In this document: positions 1 to 12,877 of the stretch, piece after piece | Layout: each line of letters begins with the position of its first letter | Numbering within the stretch: position 1 is the first letter of the stretch | DNA from: Helicoverpa zea | Taxonomy: Eukaryota; Arthropoda; Insecta; Lepidoptera; Noctuidae | Length of the DNA: 64,000 nt | Assembly (NCBI RefSeq): GCF_022581195.2 | Contig: NC_061482.1 | Span: forward strand, 8,928,001-8,992,000 | Reading direction: 5' to 3' | Program-made: the position numbers and the translations under genes | The notes under the pieces: model-generated | Databases searched by the model: none | Told to the model about the DNA's origin: nothing | The model's input: the letters and a program-made list of their open reading frames with translations, nothing else

Positions 1-1152
1 ACCAAAAAAATATTTAATAAAATGGTCAATAAATAGTCCTATGAACGATGTTTTCATAACAGCGCCTGAACAATTTTTAAAGCATTTTTTTCATATGAAG
101 GTGTGAAAAAAATAAATTAGAGGATATGCCATATTTTTTTAAACATTTTTATCTTTTTTTTTGAGATAGGTCACATTGTTATAGGACGTGAGGCAATTTT
201 GTATGGATTGTGATCCGTCTTCTTTAGTTTGTTTATTAGATACCTAAATATAAATATGTTTTCGTCTCACTACTGTTGTAATCACTTTAATTTGTAGATA
301 ATGTTTCAGATTTTATAAAATATAATTAAAGCATTTCTATACAATGAATTTTGCAATTACCTATATATCATTCATGTATTAAATAAGCATCGTAACGTTA
401 AAGATACCCGACTGTATTTATTTGGCATGATGCTCTGCAGCATTGAGCGTTTGACAGATTTCGACTAACGAGGTGTTACAATGTACTATATGTTACATTT
501 GTCAGGAGTGGAAGTGACATGGGGAATAGGTATAACAGGAGGGCAAAAAAAAACATTTAAAAGAAATAAAGTTAGAATCATACTGTATGAAAAAAATCCC
601 TATAAGTAATGTAATAGTCTTATTTTGTTTCAATATGAACTTTGAAAAAAAAGCCTAAAGCCTAATTTTACCTTTTTTGTAAAATTGTGAAAGCGTTATG
701 TTCATGTCAGTAATTTGATCAACTAGCTTTTGCCTGTGACTTTGTCGGCGTTGATTCGGGATACATAGATTTTCGTTGTAATTTTGGTATAAAAGTTACT
801 GTATCCTCGATACTTGTATCCTAAATCAGGCTATTTCGATAAACAATGCCTTTACTTGAAACACACCTTAAGAGGAAACTGCAATCTTTTAAATTCGAAC
901 GGATAATCGGTTGGTATAAGTGGTATGCGGGGAATAAAGACTGATTCACCTCGAGCACAGCCAGTAAAAATACTAGTTTCTACTACGTAGGTATTTATGT
1001 AAAGCTTTCACAAGCATCCTGGTACTTCGAAATTCTGAGCCTTCGAAAGATCTGTTGTAAGAACTGTGATTCTCATTGACGTTTGACGTTTGCATGATGT
1101 TTTCTCGGATGCCAATTATATTTTTAAACCATTGTAATCCTACTTATATGCT
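1..1152. other. Upstream intron, no feature recognised
   Basis: AT-rich sequence with poly-A and poly-T runs. No ORF of note, no repeat family recognised. Inferred to be intronic because the next receptor exon starts inside its domain. Confidence 0.5.
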
Positions 1153-1340
1153 TCCTACTAATATTTATAAATGTGAAAGTTTGTGAGAATGTATGGATGT
1201 ATGTTTGTTATTCTTCCACGCAAACACGGTTGGACGGATTTAGTTGGGTTTGTAGACAGGTAATAAGTACCCTAGATTAACACATTTTACGCTACTTTTT
1301 ATCAACACACTATGCGGGCGAAGCTACGGGTGGAAGCTAG
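1153..1340 (+). mobile_element. Short non-autonomous Helitron-like element, copy 1
   Basis: Starts TCCTACTAATATTTATAAAT and ends GGTGGAAGCTAG, followed by T. The 5' TC, 3' CTAG (CTRR) and short 3' palindrome (GCGGGCGAAGCTACGGG) fit the Helitron pattern. The same family recurs at 12668, 31757 and 56848 (+) and at 45318 (-), always with the internal motif TTATTCTTYCACGCAAA. No coding capacity. Confidence 0.75.
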
Positions 1341-4300
1341 TATTAAAATAAATATAAACTCTTCATTTAACTAAAGAAAATGTTTCGTACTTCGTTTCTT
1401 TAAATATAAAACAAAAATTCAAACTTATGAACTTAAAAGTAAACTTAACTTTGGTCTTAACGGTTGGCTAATTCAAACATTAAAAACAAAGCAAAATATT
1501 CTATTGTTTAATTGAGAAGTTGTTGTCGGTGCAGACCACGAGCGAGTTCTTGAGGTATCTGAATGTCACCATAAGAATTAAATACATTTAGAGAGAGTTC
1601 TTGCGAGATTGTAAACTATCGAAATCTTGCACTTAAAATTAACTCATTATTATACGTTAGATTGTACTGTTCGATAAATGTGAAACCGACAGATGAAAAT
1701 CTTACAAGCATCGAATTGTCAACTGTCCGAAGGCTATTCCTGATTGGCCGGCCTTGCAGCAGACTAAACTGTGTCCTTAGTCAGGAATGAAATGCAGATG
1801 CAGTCTGCTGAACACTCATTTTCATTCCGACATGACAGTAGAAAGATCAGGCGTAGGACCAAAATGTTCGTGCTCTACAAGGCCGGGGGGTAAACCACCG
1901 ACTATCAGAGTCCGGATAGCCGATTTCGTCCCGATCCAGGAATTGATCCTGAGAACCCGTGCACAAATAGTGGGTCTTTAAGTTACCATTTAGCGACGTA
2001 ACGGTTTGATAGATCCTTAGCTCGTGTGATAGCAAAATTCCTAAAGCGTAAGGACCGCGAGCACTACGAAGCAGCAGGAGTAAAACTCAGTGGAGTGGGA
2101 ACGAAATTTCGGCGGGATATCAGATGGCTCCTAACTGCAATGTCCTCATTGCGCACTAAATTAATTCACACAGTACATGCATTTTTTGCACGCCTAATCA
2201 TAGCCAATGCGTAGGCATTCATCGCCTTTCAATTATTATTACTTTGATGTGTTAGGCGTTTTTGTCTCAGAATATACCTCTACATGGCTTTTCTAGCCAC
2301 GTACTTAATGCGACATAGTGCCAGAGTAACGCCAAGCGACTCATCGTTTAAAAACAAAAAGAACATTATATGAGCTAAACTAAATTAAAATTACTAATCA
2401 CTTTATTTATCACCACACTGGATAAAGCGGTACGTTGTAGCGTTAGTGTTCCTATGTATGCCAACCTAATTTGGAGTAATATTATCAATTATGAATCGAA
2501 CATCATCCAATTACTGGACAACATTGCCCAATTCCAAGATTAGCCCGATTTTGATTGACTTTCGGGAAATTCTATCAACCGTTACAGGTGCAACGACCGT
2601 CAGTTCAATACTCGTACGGGATTGACGAGAATTTAACGAGCTCTCTGAGGCACGCATACGTTGTGGTGGGTAATGAATGGTAGTATGGTTATCTATCCGT
2701 GGCCTGACCGTGGCATTACTAGCTCAATACTGATCGATTTATTCTAGAGAGCGACAATTTCTGCCATTAGAATTCGCTTTCTCGAATTAGGTTTTTGACG
2801 ATAATAAATACGGTCATAATTTAACAACATTTTGCAGAATATATTTTGCTAATAACGAAGACAAGAGAAAAATAGTTTTCTTCGTAATAATATTTAAGCT
2901 GCTAGTTCACTAACGTAACAAACCTAACGAACAGGGATTTTGTCGATCTCATGGCCTCTGGGACTTCAACATTTTTGTTAAAGGCGTAAAACGTAGCCTA
3001 GGCAAAGTACGTAAACGGCCAACTTCCTTTCCACAGTCTATTTGTACATTAAAAAGTTATCAGGTCTTTCTTAGAATTGAACCCCATTTGTTATCACGTT
3101 TTATAGACTATCTAATCTAATGCAGTTTGCATTAAAAAATACGCACACCAAAACCTGATTAGAGTTCACTCTAGAATTCTGAATATACTAATAACTTAAT
3201 AAATTATATTAATCACCTTTAATTAAAATCAAAGCATAATTCACGGAACTAATTGAACGTTTCACATCATTAGGCTCGTCTTAGTAAAGACCTGAGTGTG
3301 TTACATCCAGTTAAGTACCTAGCATGAGCGAAGGATGTACACAAATATTTCACTATAAAGGAACTAGAATAAGCATGAGGTACTCCTAACACTGGGAATA
3401 GCTAAGACAAACTCGTAATAGAAGCGAGATGAAGACAAGTGGAAAGTTTATGATACTACATGGAATGTGCGATAAAAATTGCCAAGTTTTCTGAGGTCTG
3501 AAATAGGGTTTACATGTTTTTGTGATCACTCACTGCCCTTTTGTAGAGATTGTTTGAATTTCCAATACTTATCGAACGATTTTTATCTATTTTATTTAAC
3601 ACCTGTGTATGAGTAACTCCTTCATAAACATGTTTGTAAAGAGTACCTAAGAGTAAAAATGTTATTCACTGGTCAACATTAAAAAGAATCGCACAAATAA
3701 AAACCACAAGCCACTTTGAAAGATGGCATTCGAAAACAAATAGAGATTTTGGTCATCGACAGCTTCTACTTGTAACCGATTCGACTTTCAAAAGCCCACA
3801 CCAGCAAATGTTTTGAAAGTTTTGAAAAATGAAGTAAACTTTTTTCTGAAATTATATTCTCAAACTGAAAAAAAAAAAAACAAATTAAAAAAAAAAACAC
3901 GCTGCTTCCATTTCCTGTAGAAGTCGTATTATTTTGAGGGTGCTTAAGAGAAGGTCGTCCGGGTGCCGACCAGGTTTCTAACAAAGTGTAATGATCCTGG
4001 TTTCCATCACCGAGTTTCCAGAACGGCCAAAGGGGAAATGAAAATGTAAGTAACAAAACGGTATCCCATGCCAATAAGAGCGCATTATACAACCTAGGGA
4101 GGCAGGCACTAATGTCTTCGCCTGATCGGGCTAGCGTCGAATCGTCGATTTTTATCGAACAGTAGTGTTGCATTTAAATGGTACAATTCTCTCAAGAGGA
4201 ATAGACCGATGGCGGTGGTATCAAGGGCTTCTGGAACTGGATTGGTGCAACACAATACTGTTTTAGAATTATAAGCCACTCTATTTGTTTGTCTTAACCT

Positions 4301-4907
4301 TAATTCAAACACGTACAAAGGACAGCTGAACAGACATAAGCAAGCATGCATTATGATATTATTCCATTCTAATTATGCGTAACCTAGAAGCAGCGGCGAT
4401 ATAAAAATAACATTATCCACTAGACACCGAATCCTAAGCCGATGCACCGAAGATTTTTTTTTTTTTTTTTTTGCTTTTCAGTGTTTTTGTTAGTCGGTTT
4501 TATTTTTTTGTAAAAAGTTCTTTATTCTCGAAGGAGATCCAGCATCCGGATGTGACACGAATATTTTGGTGCACAAATACTGACTTATAGTGACTACTAC
4601 AAGATTACTTATGAGTTAAACAAAGGTAGGTAATATTTAATTACAAGAAATTAGCAAAATCTCTGAAAGCCCGAAAATAATGTATGTGAATGAGCCCAAA
4701 AACTATTTATATGAACAAACTTATTTGATAACGATATTAATCACAAGCGGGTATTGAAGAGTAAGTTTATTGCGTTGGGCCAACTTGTAAAACCATGTAT
4801 CCAATAAAGCTTAATTTGCCTAAATTACTTTGTTGAATGCCTTGGGATTTTGAAGGTAGGTTTTGGTACCGATCGAATTGATGTCTTTGTCAACATTTAT
4901 TTGTTCA
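1341..4907. other. Intron, mostly unassigned
   Basis: No gene. About 1740-2240 is more GC-rich and may be an old repeat (minus strand reads like a degenerate tRNA-type element near 1850-1990), but I cannot name it. Poly-A around 3868-3898 and poly-T at 4452-4472. A 135-codon minus-strand reading at 3766-4173 is low-complexity and unconvincing. Confidence 0.45.
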
Positions 4908-5194
4908 GTTTCGTGTACTTTCTAAGTATATCTTAGACACCATTGACTGTGTTTCGGATGGCACGTTAAACTGTAGGTCCCGGCTGTCATTGAACATAAT
5001 TGGCAGTAGTTACGGGTAGTCAGAAGCCAGTATGTCTGACGCCAATCTAACCATGGGTTATCGGGTTGCCCAGGTCCCTGGGTTGAGGAGGTCAGATAGG
5101 CAGTCGCTTCTTGTAAAGCACTGGTACTCGGCTGAATCTGTTTGGACTGGAAGCCGACGCCAACGTAGTTGGGAAAAAGGCTCGGGCGATGATG
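4908..5194 (+). mobile_element. SINE family A, 5'-truncated copy
   Basis: Matches the body and tail of the complete copy at 18057: 'TACTTTCTAAGTATATC', 'GGCACGTTAAACTGTA', the 'AGGCAGTCGCTTCTTGTAAA' block and the tail 'GGGAAAAAGGCTCGGGCGAT'. The tRNA-like head is missing. Confidence 0.8.
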
Positions 5195-6760
5195 TTAACA
5201 TTCGCAATAATTTGGTGTCTATCTCTAAAATATTTGAAACCAATTTGCTGTGCAGGCAGGGATTTAATAAAAATAATATGAAAGTTTTCAGTTGTACCCA
5301 ACAACATTAGAATTTGTCTGAAAAATATAATTTGGGTAGGTACTTCATAGTCATAAACTATATTTCTTAAAATATATATTCAGAGAAATATGAGAATATT
5401 TATTTGATAATGTATCAGCTCTATAACACAATGTGATCTCGCGAAATGCAAGATTGTTACGCTCGTAGCCATCTATACCGGAATACATTTTATTTGTGTC
5501 CTTTGTGTTCACACACAGGCTGCATTTTATGTATTTGAGTACCGAACATATATTTGTTTCAAATCAGAGGTTTATGGAGAAATCTCGCATGTTTCATGTT
5601 ATATCATTGTAGCTGAGAAGTGATGTTAGTATAAACTATTATAGGACGTACGAGATTTATCTATGCTATTACACGCTATTATCAAGAGGTAAAAGGCATA
5701 GATACGTCTCGTACTTATAACTATTGCTACTATAAGAGGTCACTAACTTAATGTCTATATCGATGTCAAGCGCGTTGAGATCGACTCCGCATACTAACTG
5801 CTACGAGTATGGCGCATAAACAAAGTGTTCCTACACGTACAGTTAGTACCTACCTATCTAAAGAGGAATATACACACACTTAGGTGTGTTTATTTTCTAC
5901 CAAGAATAAATCGGTAGTTAAATTATGAATAGAGATGCTTATTGATATACCAGACTCTTACTTGACTCGAATTAAGTTCATAATAAAGCTTCATAATCTC
6001 AGCAAAAACACCGACTCTCCTCATCCAGTAACATTCTAAGAAATATGCGTTAAAACAATCCAAAGAAGAAAACTAAGTTATTTGTGTAAAAATTATAAAA
6101 TAACAGTCTCTAATTGGGTTGTTCCCATAAAGGTTGCGAGCCCTAGAGGTTACACGGTTTGGTTGATTTATCTGAAATACGTACACGTAAAAAAATATAC
6201 ACAAAATTTTAACGTGCGTACACTTCAAATTAAAATCTTTAATCCTGCCAGTACTTACCACGTAAATTATCATTTTGATATCTGAAATAATCATACGTGT
6301 TTCACTTTTTTATCCAACATTGAAAGCTTCTACGTAGTTTTGTTTGCGCAAATGATGAAACATAAAATAAAGTAGGTATGGATTTATCAGGCCGCTCAAT
6401 TAAAACAGTGGTTTGAACATAATAGCGGGATTTTTCATGCACAACTTACTCTTTTACAGATGAAAGATGAATACAAACTATTTAGGTACTCGAAAATTTA
6501 TTGTCTTTGTCTTTAAAATCGTTTCGAAAATAAAATTTTTGTATGCAATGTAATATAGTCGTCATGTCTTTTGGTTAAAGTTTTAGTTTTAGTTTTTGGA
6601 TGTCAATTTACTCTATCAAAAAAGAAATTAAGAAACTAACTCAATTTCGAAATACATTTAAGCTTGTTATTTTTATGACTAATCAGCGCGTGAATTGCTT
6701 ACCTACATATTATGTTCTAATTTCATGTCTGAATGTCAAAAAGAGATCACTCTATTTATA
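5195..6760. other. Intron, no feature recognised
   Basis: AT-rich sequence. A locally mirrored stretch near 5640-5720 (repeated TACGAGA/TCTCGTA-like words) is the only structure seen. Short overlapping ORFs at 6073-6294 on both strands are not supported. Confidence 0.45.
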
Positions 6761-7020
6761 AAGCTGGGTACTCACTTAGCAGTGTAGCACGTAACTTATC
6801 AGATACGGTATCAAGTGAGTACGTAGGCACGAGCCTGCTGCGAGCCGCTCGCGCGTGGAGCGCTGTAAGCTCGTAGTGACCCGCCGAGTGGCGGTTTCAC
6901 TGCGAACACAAAGGCGACTCGCAGTGTGCTCGTGAGGACCGTGGACGAGCCGTACCCACTTGCAGGTTGATACCGTATCTGATACGTTACGTGCTACACT
7001 GCTAAGTGAGTACCCAGCTT
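6761..7020. mobile_element. CG-rich foldback MITE
   Basis: A 260-bp element. Its arms of about 50 bp run from AAGCTGGGTACTCACTTAGC at the left to the complement GAGTACCCAGCTT at the right. ATA lies on both outer sides, a possible 3-bp target duplication. The interior (about 6840-6960) is unusually rich in CG dinucleotides. No ORF, superfamily unknown. Confidence 0.75.
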
Positions 7021-7817
7021 ATATTATGTATGTAGGTATAACAAAAACTTTATAAATAACCTAAAATATTGATTGACGGGACACGAAATCTAAAGTGAAT
7101 CTGTATTTTGTCCCTTTTTGTATAAATTTACATAAAAGCTTTCAATATTGGACACTAAATGAATGCGTTACACTTGGTAACTAGGTCCCAATTGCGTCGT
7201 ACTGGTTAACTGAATGGGAATTATTTTTGACATATCTTGGCTAAAACTAAACTTATTAAGCTAAGTTCATTTCAAAGTGGTTACTAAAAAGCACAATGCG
7301 CAATGTTTATAAGTACCTACGAGCGAGGCGTTATGGCTCTATTATATGTGGAAATACAAACAAGGCGCGCACGCCTAGGCTTGGCAGTGTGCAGCGAGAA
7401 CAAGGATCGTGTTATGATTACACGCCGTCATGAAGCTTAACGTTAACGTGTGCAACACGTGCGCCAGCGAATAACCGCTGCTGCCGAGCCACGCGACAAT
7501 GTTTCCAAACGGTCGATCGGTGTCGATCCACTAAACTTTTATATCAACGTGTTAAGTACGGTCTCCCGTACAACTGTACCATCTGTCACGTTCCTGCTGT
7601 GTTCCGTTGAGGCTACGTCTGTACATGCATACGTGCAATAATATTCACCAGGTTCAATAGAATTGAGTTAAGCTTTCTTACAATTCTGTAGTATTTATCA
7701 TCGACGATATCACTACATAATATATGTTGTAGTCATCGAATTTCAGCAACACAGATGTTGTTACAGTTGCATGACGGGATTAAACGCTCAAGGCGTAACA
7801 TTTACTCTTAGTGTTAA
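7021..7817. other. Intron, no feature recognised
   Basis: No gene or repeat recognised. The stretch 7350-7620 is somewhat GC-richer. The segment ends with the TTAA target of the piggyBac-type element. Confidence 0.45.
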
Positions 7818-8807
7818 CCTTTAAGTATGGACGTGTTTTTTTTTTAACACTTCTGCGGACGTGGAGTCTCACAGGCTCCTGTATGCACACACTCTTTTTT
7901 TGAGAATTTGATATAAGGTTGCTTTAAAACTGATTGGATATTGAAGTTAAGGGATTTAGCAATAAAATAACGTGCTTCTGTAATCAACTTTTATTTTAAA
8001 AAATATAGAAATGTGAAAAATCAAAAATTATGGCACTTTTAAGTCTAAATTTACTTAGGCTACATTTTTAGATATTTAAAACAGCCAAACTTATTACTAT
8101 AACAAAATGAGTCATTTTTTCATAAAATATAATACATAAGGAACCAAAAACACAAAACAACTACGTCAGGTAACTAATACAAAAAATATTGACAACAGTC
8201 TAATAACGCAAATTTATTGGCAGTCAGTGCACAAACGTCTAGAACATTGGAGACACACAGATTTCTTGCATCCAACATAAACATAGGTATATCGATGTTG
8301 GTCCTGATCTTCATCACTGGCACTCTCATGATTTTGTATTAGTTCGGACTCCACTATAAACAAACCTTCAATATTCTCTTCATTGTCAGACTGATCCGTA
8401 GCTAACAACTCACTCACTTCTTGTTTGAAAGTTGGATCTGCGACACGAAATTTTTTTCGCGCAGGGCTTTGAATAGAACCCGTAGACGGTCCTTTTGATT
8501 TAGAATTACCTGCATTATTTATTTTTGACATTTTGTACTACAAAATCTGAAATAAACATAATCGCCCTTATAAAATATATTATATGACAACAATGGACGT
8601 GTAGCCTGACAGGCTCCAGTCAATTTTTATATGGTTATTACTCACGTGACATTCACCGGACGACACAACCTCCACCCTCGTTGGTAGTTTGGCAACTAAA
8701 ACAAAAGCTACTGAGCCGCTCAATCGCGGGGAGCAGGGGGAAATAGGCGAAACTATGAAAACGTAAACATTAAGTAGCCTGTGAGACTCCACGTCCATAC
8801 TTAAAGG
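7818..8807 (-). mobile_element. Internally deleted piggyBac-like element
   Basis: Flanked by TTAA at 7814-7817 and 8808-8811. Terminal inverted repeats start CCTTTAAGTATGGACGTG. A subterminal inverted repeat, GGACGTGGAGTCTCACAGGC, is near 7859 and complementary near 8780. TTAA targets and CC-starting ends are diagnostic of the piggyBac superfamily. At 990 bp it is far shorter than an autonomous element (over 2 kb), and the DDE catalytic core is absent. It still carries a 105-codon open frame. Confidence 0.85.
8214..8531 (-). CDS. Small protein of the piggyBac derivative: acidic N-terminus joined to Cys-rich C-terminus
   Basis: A 105-residue reading starts MSKINNAGNSKSKG, has a basic patch (ARKKFRVAD, about residues 24-32) and then an acidic stretch (SDNEENIEG and SASDEDQDQ, about 48-80). 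It ends with a Cys cluster GCKKSVCLQCSRRLCTDCQ. PiggyBac transposases normally have an acidic disordered N-terminus, a DDD catalytic core and a C-terminal Cys-rich zinc-binding domain that recognises the terminal repeats. Here the core is missing and the two ends lie in one frame. I infer it arose by internal deletion. It may keep DNA-end binding without catalysis. Whether it is expressed is unknown, and it could be a neutral remnant whose frame survives by chance. Confidence 0.6.
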   Translation of the reverse strand: MSKINNAGNSKSKGPSTGSIQSPARKKFRVADPTFKQEVSELLATDQSDNEENIEGLFIVESELIQNHESASDEDQDQHRYTYVYVGCKKSVCLQCSRRLCTDCQ

Positions 8808-11800
8808 TTAATAGTAGAAACAAATTAGTACAACGTTATTATTACTGTCGGAAATAAAGTGGTAAATAAACTAACATTTTTTCTAAACAACTCTCATAGG
8901 TAATTCCTTTATATGCCTTTTTTTATATTCCTTGCCGACGATTTAAAAACAAAATCATCAATCGTGACCCAGTGGTAAAATTAACTCAGTCTTGCCTGCT
9001 GTAGGTCTATTAAGAGCGAGCACGACAGCAATACTATTTGGAATTCACTACTCAAGCGGGTTAAATGACGTACAAATGCTTTGTAATATACTAGTAGAAA
9101 ATATTAAGTGATGCAAAAAGTAAAATACAAATACCTAAGTGTGAAATAATAATATGATTAACTAGTAAGTATTCCTGAAATGTATACTGATTTAAGTGAT
9201 GTTGTGTGTCTTGAACAAACACATGCAACTCACGTAGATACTACCTTCATAAATGAAACTGCGCTTTTAATAGAAACACATAAACGATATAGTTAAGCTG
9301 TTTGTACGAGTACGTCCAGTTTAAAATTAGCGTGGCGCGGCTCCGACCGTCCGAGGCGACACGTGTGATAACATTACCGGCCGATAGCACAAAATAATCT
9401 CCTTAATGCGTAAAATAAACGCTAGCTGCATTGACAACGACTGATTAAATTAATTACACCGTGAATTAATCGCGCATGTGGAATGGTAGCCGGAAAATGT
9501 TTATTTTAAAATTTTACTCGTGCCACTTGACTCGTTGTTTTTAATATATCGTTGGACTGTCTGAAAAGAAAAGTATGTTATCAAAATCGTAGATTGTGTT
9601 GCTAGGCTATCATGGCGCATACAGAGTGGAAATACTTGAATCATGTCCTACTCGTCAATAAAACAGTTCAGCCCGATCAATGACTTTAAATCAAGCATAT
9701 GATCATCAAAACGGCAAAAATTGCTCATATTATCATAATGAAAAAGGCTAGGTATATAAGCCCGACATTTGGACAAAGATCATGCTACAATCGGTTGAAC
9801 ACTGGTCTAAATAAATGGCGAGCCCCTACTAAACTTGTTAAGGACCATACCTACTAATTGAAGTATGATTAGGTCTGTGACATGTCTTGCGTGTGATCCA
9901 ATCGCCATTAATGGATCGGCTAGCGAGAGAATAATAGTGTGAGCATCAAGCACATAAAGAACATGTCTTGGTTTACATAAATCTAGTCTTGTACACCCAT
10001 ATTATACATTCTATCAGTAAGCCTCAATACATTGTTTGTGTTTTGAATATACATGAAGCTCCAGAAACGCAACCGCTGGTACATTATTACACTTTGCTGG
10101 CTAACAAACAGATATCTTGAGATGCTAACGGTAGAATTCTCCAAATCTCCACTTGAAGCGGGTACCAGTAGGTATTTACAGTAAATTTCCGATCAGACTT
10201 ATAACAAAAGTTGTTAATAATTTTTCAGATCATTTGCTTCAGAGTGTGTGTATCCTGAGTGGTTGTAAAGAACACATTTGGTGTCATAATTTTCAATCTT
10301 CAAGGTAGATTTACTGGCGTCTATTACACAAGATGATAAAGGCTCTGTTTCTGTTTTAGGGGTAAAGAATAATTTGGCAAGGCTTACGCGGCGTACACAA
10401 GTATATTCTCCAATCTGTTGAGAATGGGCGCTTCCGGAGAGAGGAGGCAAACGCTCCGCCTCGCCGCCGCCGTCGTCGCTCTGACATACACCCCACATTT
10501 ATTTACACGACGCAGATTAATTCCACGTCATCCGACACATATCCACTGTGAGACCCAGCCATTCTCAATCATATCGCCATACAAAACACCGAGACAGATA
10601 TGGCGACTCGCCTCGCTTCACTAATCAACGGCTAATGAGCACTTAGCTAATACACTCTTTTGTATACGTTTCGTAGAAAGTTTATTGTATTACATTTCTT
10701 ACCATAAGGACGTGATTATATTACTATTTACATCATCATTTTACTACTCCTTATTTAAGACTAGCAATGGTAATCAAAAACTTTCAACTCAGAAAAAAAT
10801 ATGTACTTAAATTAATGTAATCTGGGAGCTTGCCCAAGAGACTGGCATGCCACGTGAATACGCCTAAGTCATACGTAATAATAAATAGATAGGATAAGAT
10901 AGTCAGGTGCCAGAAAATCTAAAAACCAACTATTACTAATGGGTTGCTCGGGTCACAGGGTTGAGAAAATTAGATAGTCAATCACTCATTGACCATATTT
11001 ATACAAAGAAACTAACCTTACAATGAGTTACAAAGATAATGTAAGACACAGGTCTACCCATTTGGGATGAATACGAATTAATTTATTCACTTTTGAATGT
11101 ACAACGTTTTAAGTAAACATAGGACAACACTATTAATGTACCGTGGTGTTCACAGCGCACATCAAATTAATGTGCACTAATTTGATGTGCTAGTAAGATG
11201 GCGTCGCATATTACTCGCACGGGGTTCAGTTCACGACAGAATAAAAACACAAAAAAATACATGCCAATATTTTTTACTCACTATTGATAATTTTATTTGT
11301 TTCAAAGCAGTCTCGTTCGTTATGACTTGAGATAAATACTGAATTGAGAGACATTATGTGTTACAAAAAAACGCAATAATTAAAAGGAGATCCATACATC
11401 GTTGGGCCAAAATGTGAACAGGAATCATTGATGTGTTATTTAATAGATAAAACACGTACATATCAAAATCAGAAAGATTGTTTTCAAAAATCTATGGGAA
11501 TTAAGAAGAACATAATGTTTTTGGGTCACTAGGTTAGGTTATGCGGAAAATGATAAGAATTGTATTTATAATGCCAAAATAAATAAAATAGGTATGTCCA
11601 CTAAAATACACAATAACAAGTCCGTAAAGTCAATCCAAATTTGTCGTCAGAAAAATAGGAGAAATCGAGTAAGCACATCCGTAAGCGCACAAGTACGAAA
11701 AGACGAGACTTGACACTACAGGAGTGACGTGGCATTATTTTCTTTTTTGGGATGTTATGACCTGGTAACTAGAACTTTAGGTCACGTCTTATTTTATAAC

Positions 11801-12667
11801 GTGACATTGACATTTTGATATGTTTTCGTTTTGAAACAGTCACTATACACGATTTTGAAAGATGTTATTATTAAATCAATAAATAACTTACTTAAACAAC
11901 AATAATTCATCTAATGTCCCTTTTTCTTTTATAAACGATTATAATGTTCATGTCAAAAATGCTAAAACAAAATAGTGTTTTTTAATAACTTCTTTAGACC
12001 TACTAGTTTTAGAACTAAGTTCAACTAAAAACTATATTTAAAATAATAATTTTAGCTCATTCCGATAGAAATTTATTATTATAACATGTTTTTTTTTAAT
12101 CAGTAAAAAACCTAGTTTTTTTTTATATACATATCGATTCTGTGCATACTTTAGCCCAATTTTGGCGGTTTCCTTTTATTTGATTTGTACAATCAACCAT
12201 ATTTAAATGATTTACATGACCTAAAAATAAACTAATTTATATATACAACTAAAAACTCCTAATTAAACGCAATAATTTATTCATCGCAGTCAAAAAACAG
12301 CACCAGCTTCAGAAAACTATTTTATCATTAACAGGTGTAATAGCGCTTTTACACCAGCGGGTTTTACGGTGAGCTTTTTATGCATGACACACTCCGACAC
12401 ATCGTCTGAGCTGGTTGTTGTCAATTGTTTGCTGCCACCCACCGTACGATGCGCTTGGAAGAATCGAGCGGAAAATCCGTGAGTGTAGAAGCGCTGCTAG
12501 AATAGATTCAGTAACATAGCTGTATATTTTAATAGTTGTTTATGTACCGACTGATACGAACCCTTACTTGGAATATCATGTAGACAATAATCATTTATCA
12601 ATAGGTACAATTTGTATTTACAATTTGTGCTTTGTGTTTGTGATTTCCAGTGTTGTTTATTAGGTAA
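8808..12667. other. Intron, mostly unassigned
   Basis: No gene. GC-richer islands lie at 9330-9400 and 10420-10620. A weak SINE-A tail resemblance occurs at 10925-10990. A small hairpin built on CACATCAAATTA / TAATTTGATGTG lies at 11158-11190. Otherwise AT-rich with poly-T tracts near 12085-12125. Confidence 0.45.
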
Positions 12668-12877
12668 TCCTACTAATATCCTACTTCTTACTAATATTAT
12701 AAATGTAAAAGCTAGTGAGTTGGTATGGATGTAGTGGAATGTTTGTTATTCTTTCACGCAAAAACGACTGGACCGATTTAGTTGAAATTTGGTATATAGA
12801 TAGGTGATACCCTGGATTAACACATAGGCTACTTTTCATCAACACGCCACGCGGGCGAAGCCGCGGGCGGAAGCTAG
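12668..12877 (+). mobile_element. Short non-autonomous Helitron-like element, copy 2
   Basis: Starts TCCTACTAATAT and ends GCCGCGGGCGGAAGCTAG followed by T. The first about 20 bp appear partly duplicated (two TACTAATAT words). Same internal motif CTTTCACGCAAAAACG as the other copies. Confidence 0.78.

Noticed and set aside
5640..5720. Inverted repeat as a mobile element
   Set aside because: Only short imperfect words match; no ends or duplication.
10925..10990. SINE A fragment
   Set aside because: Resemblance covers about 60 bp with several mismatches, too weak to list as an element.
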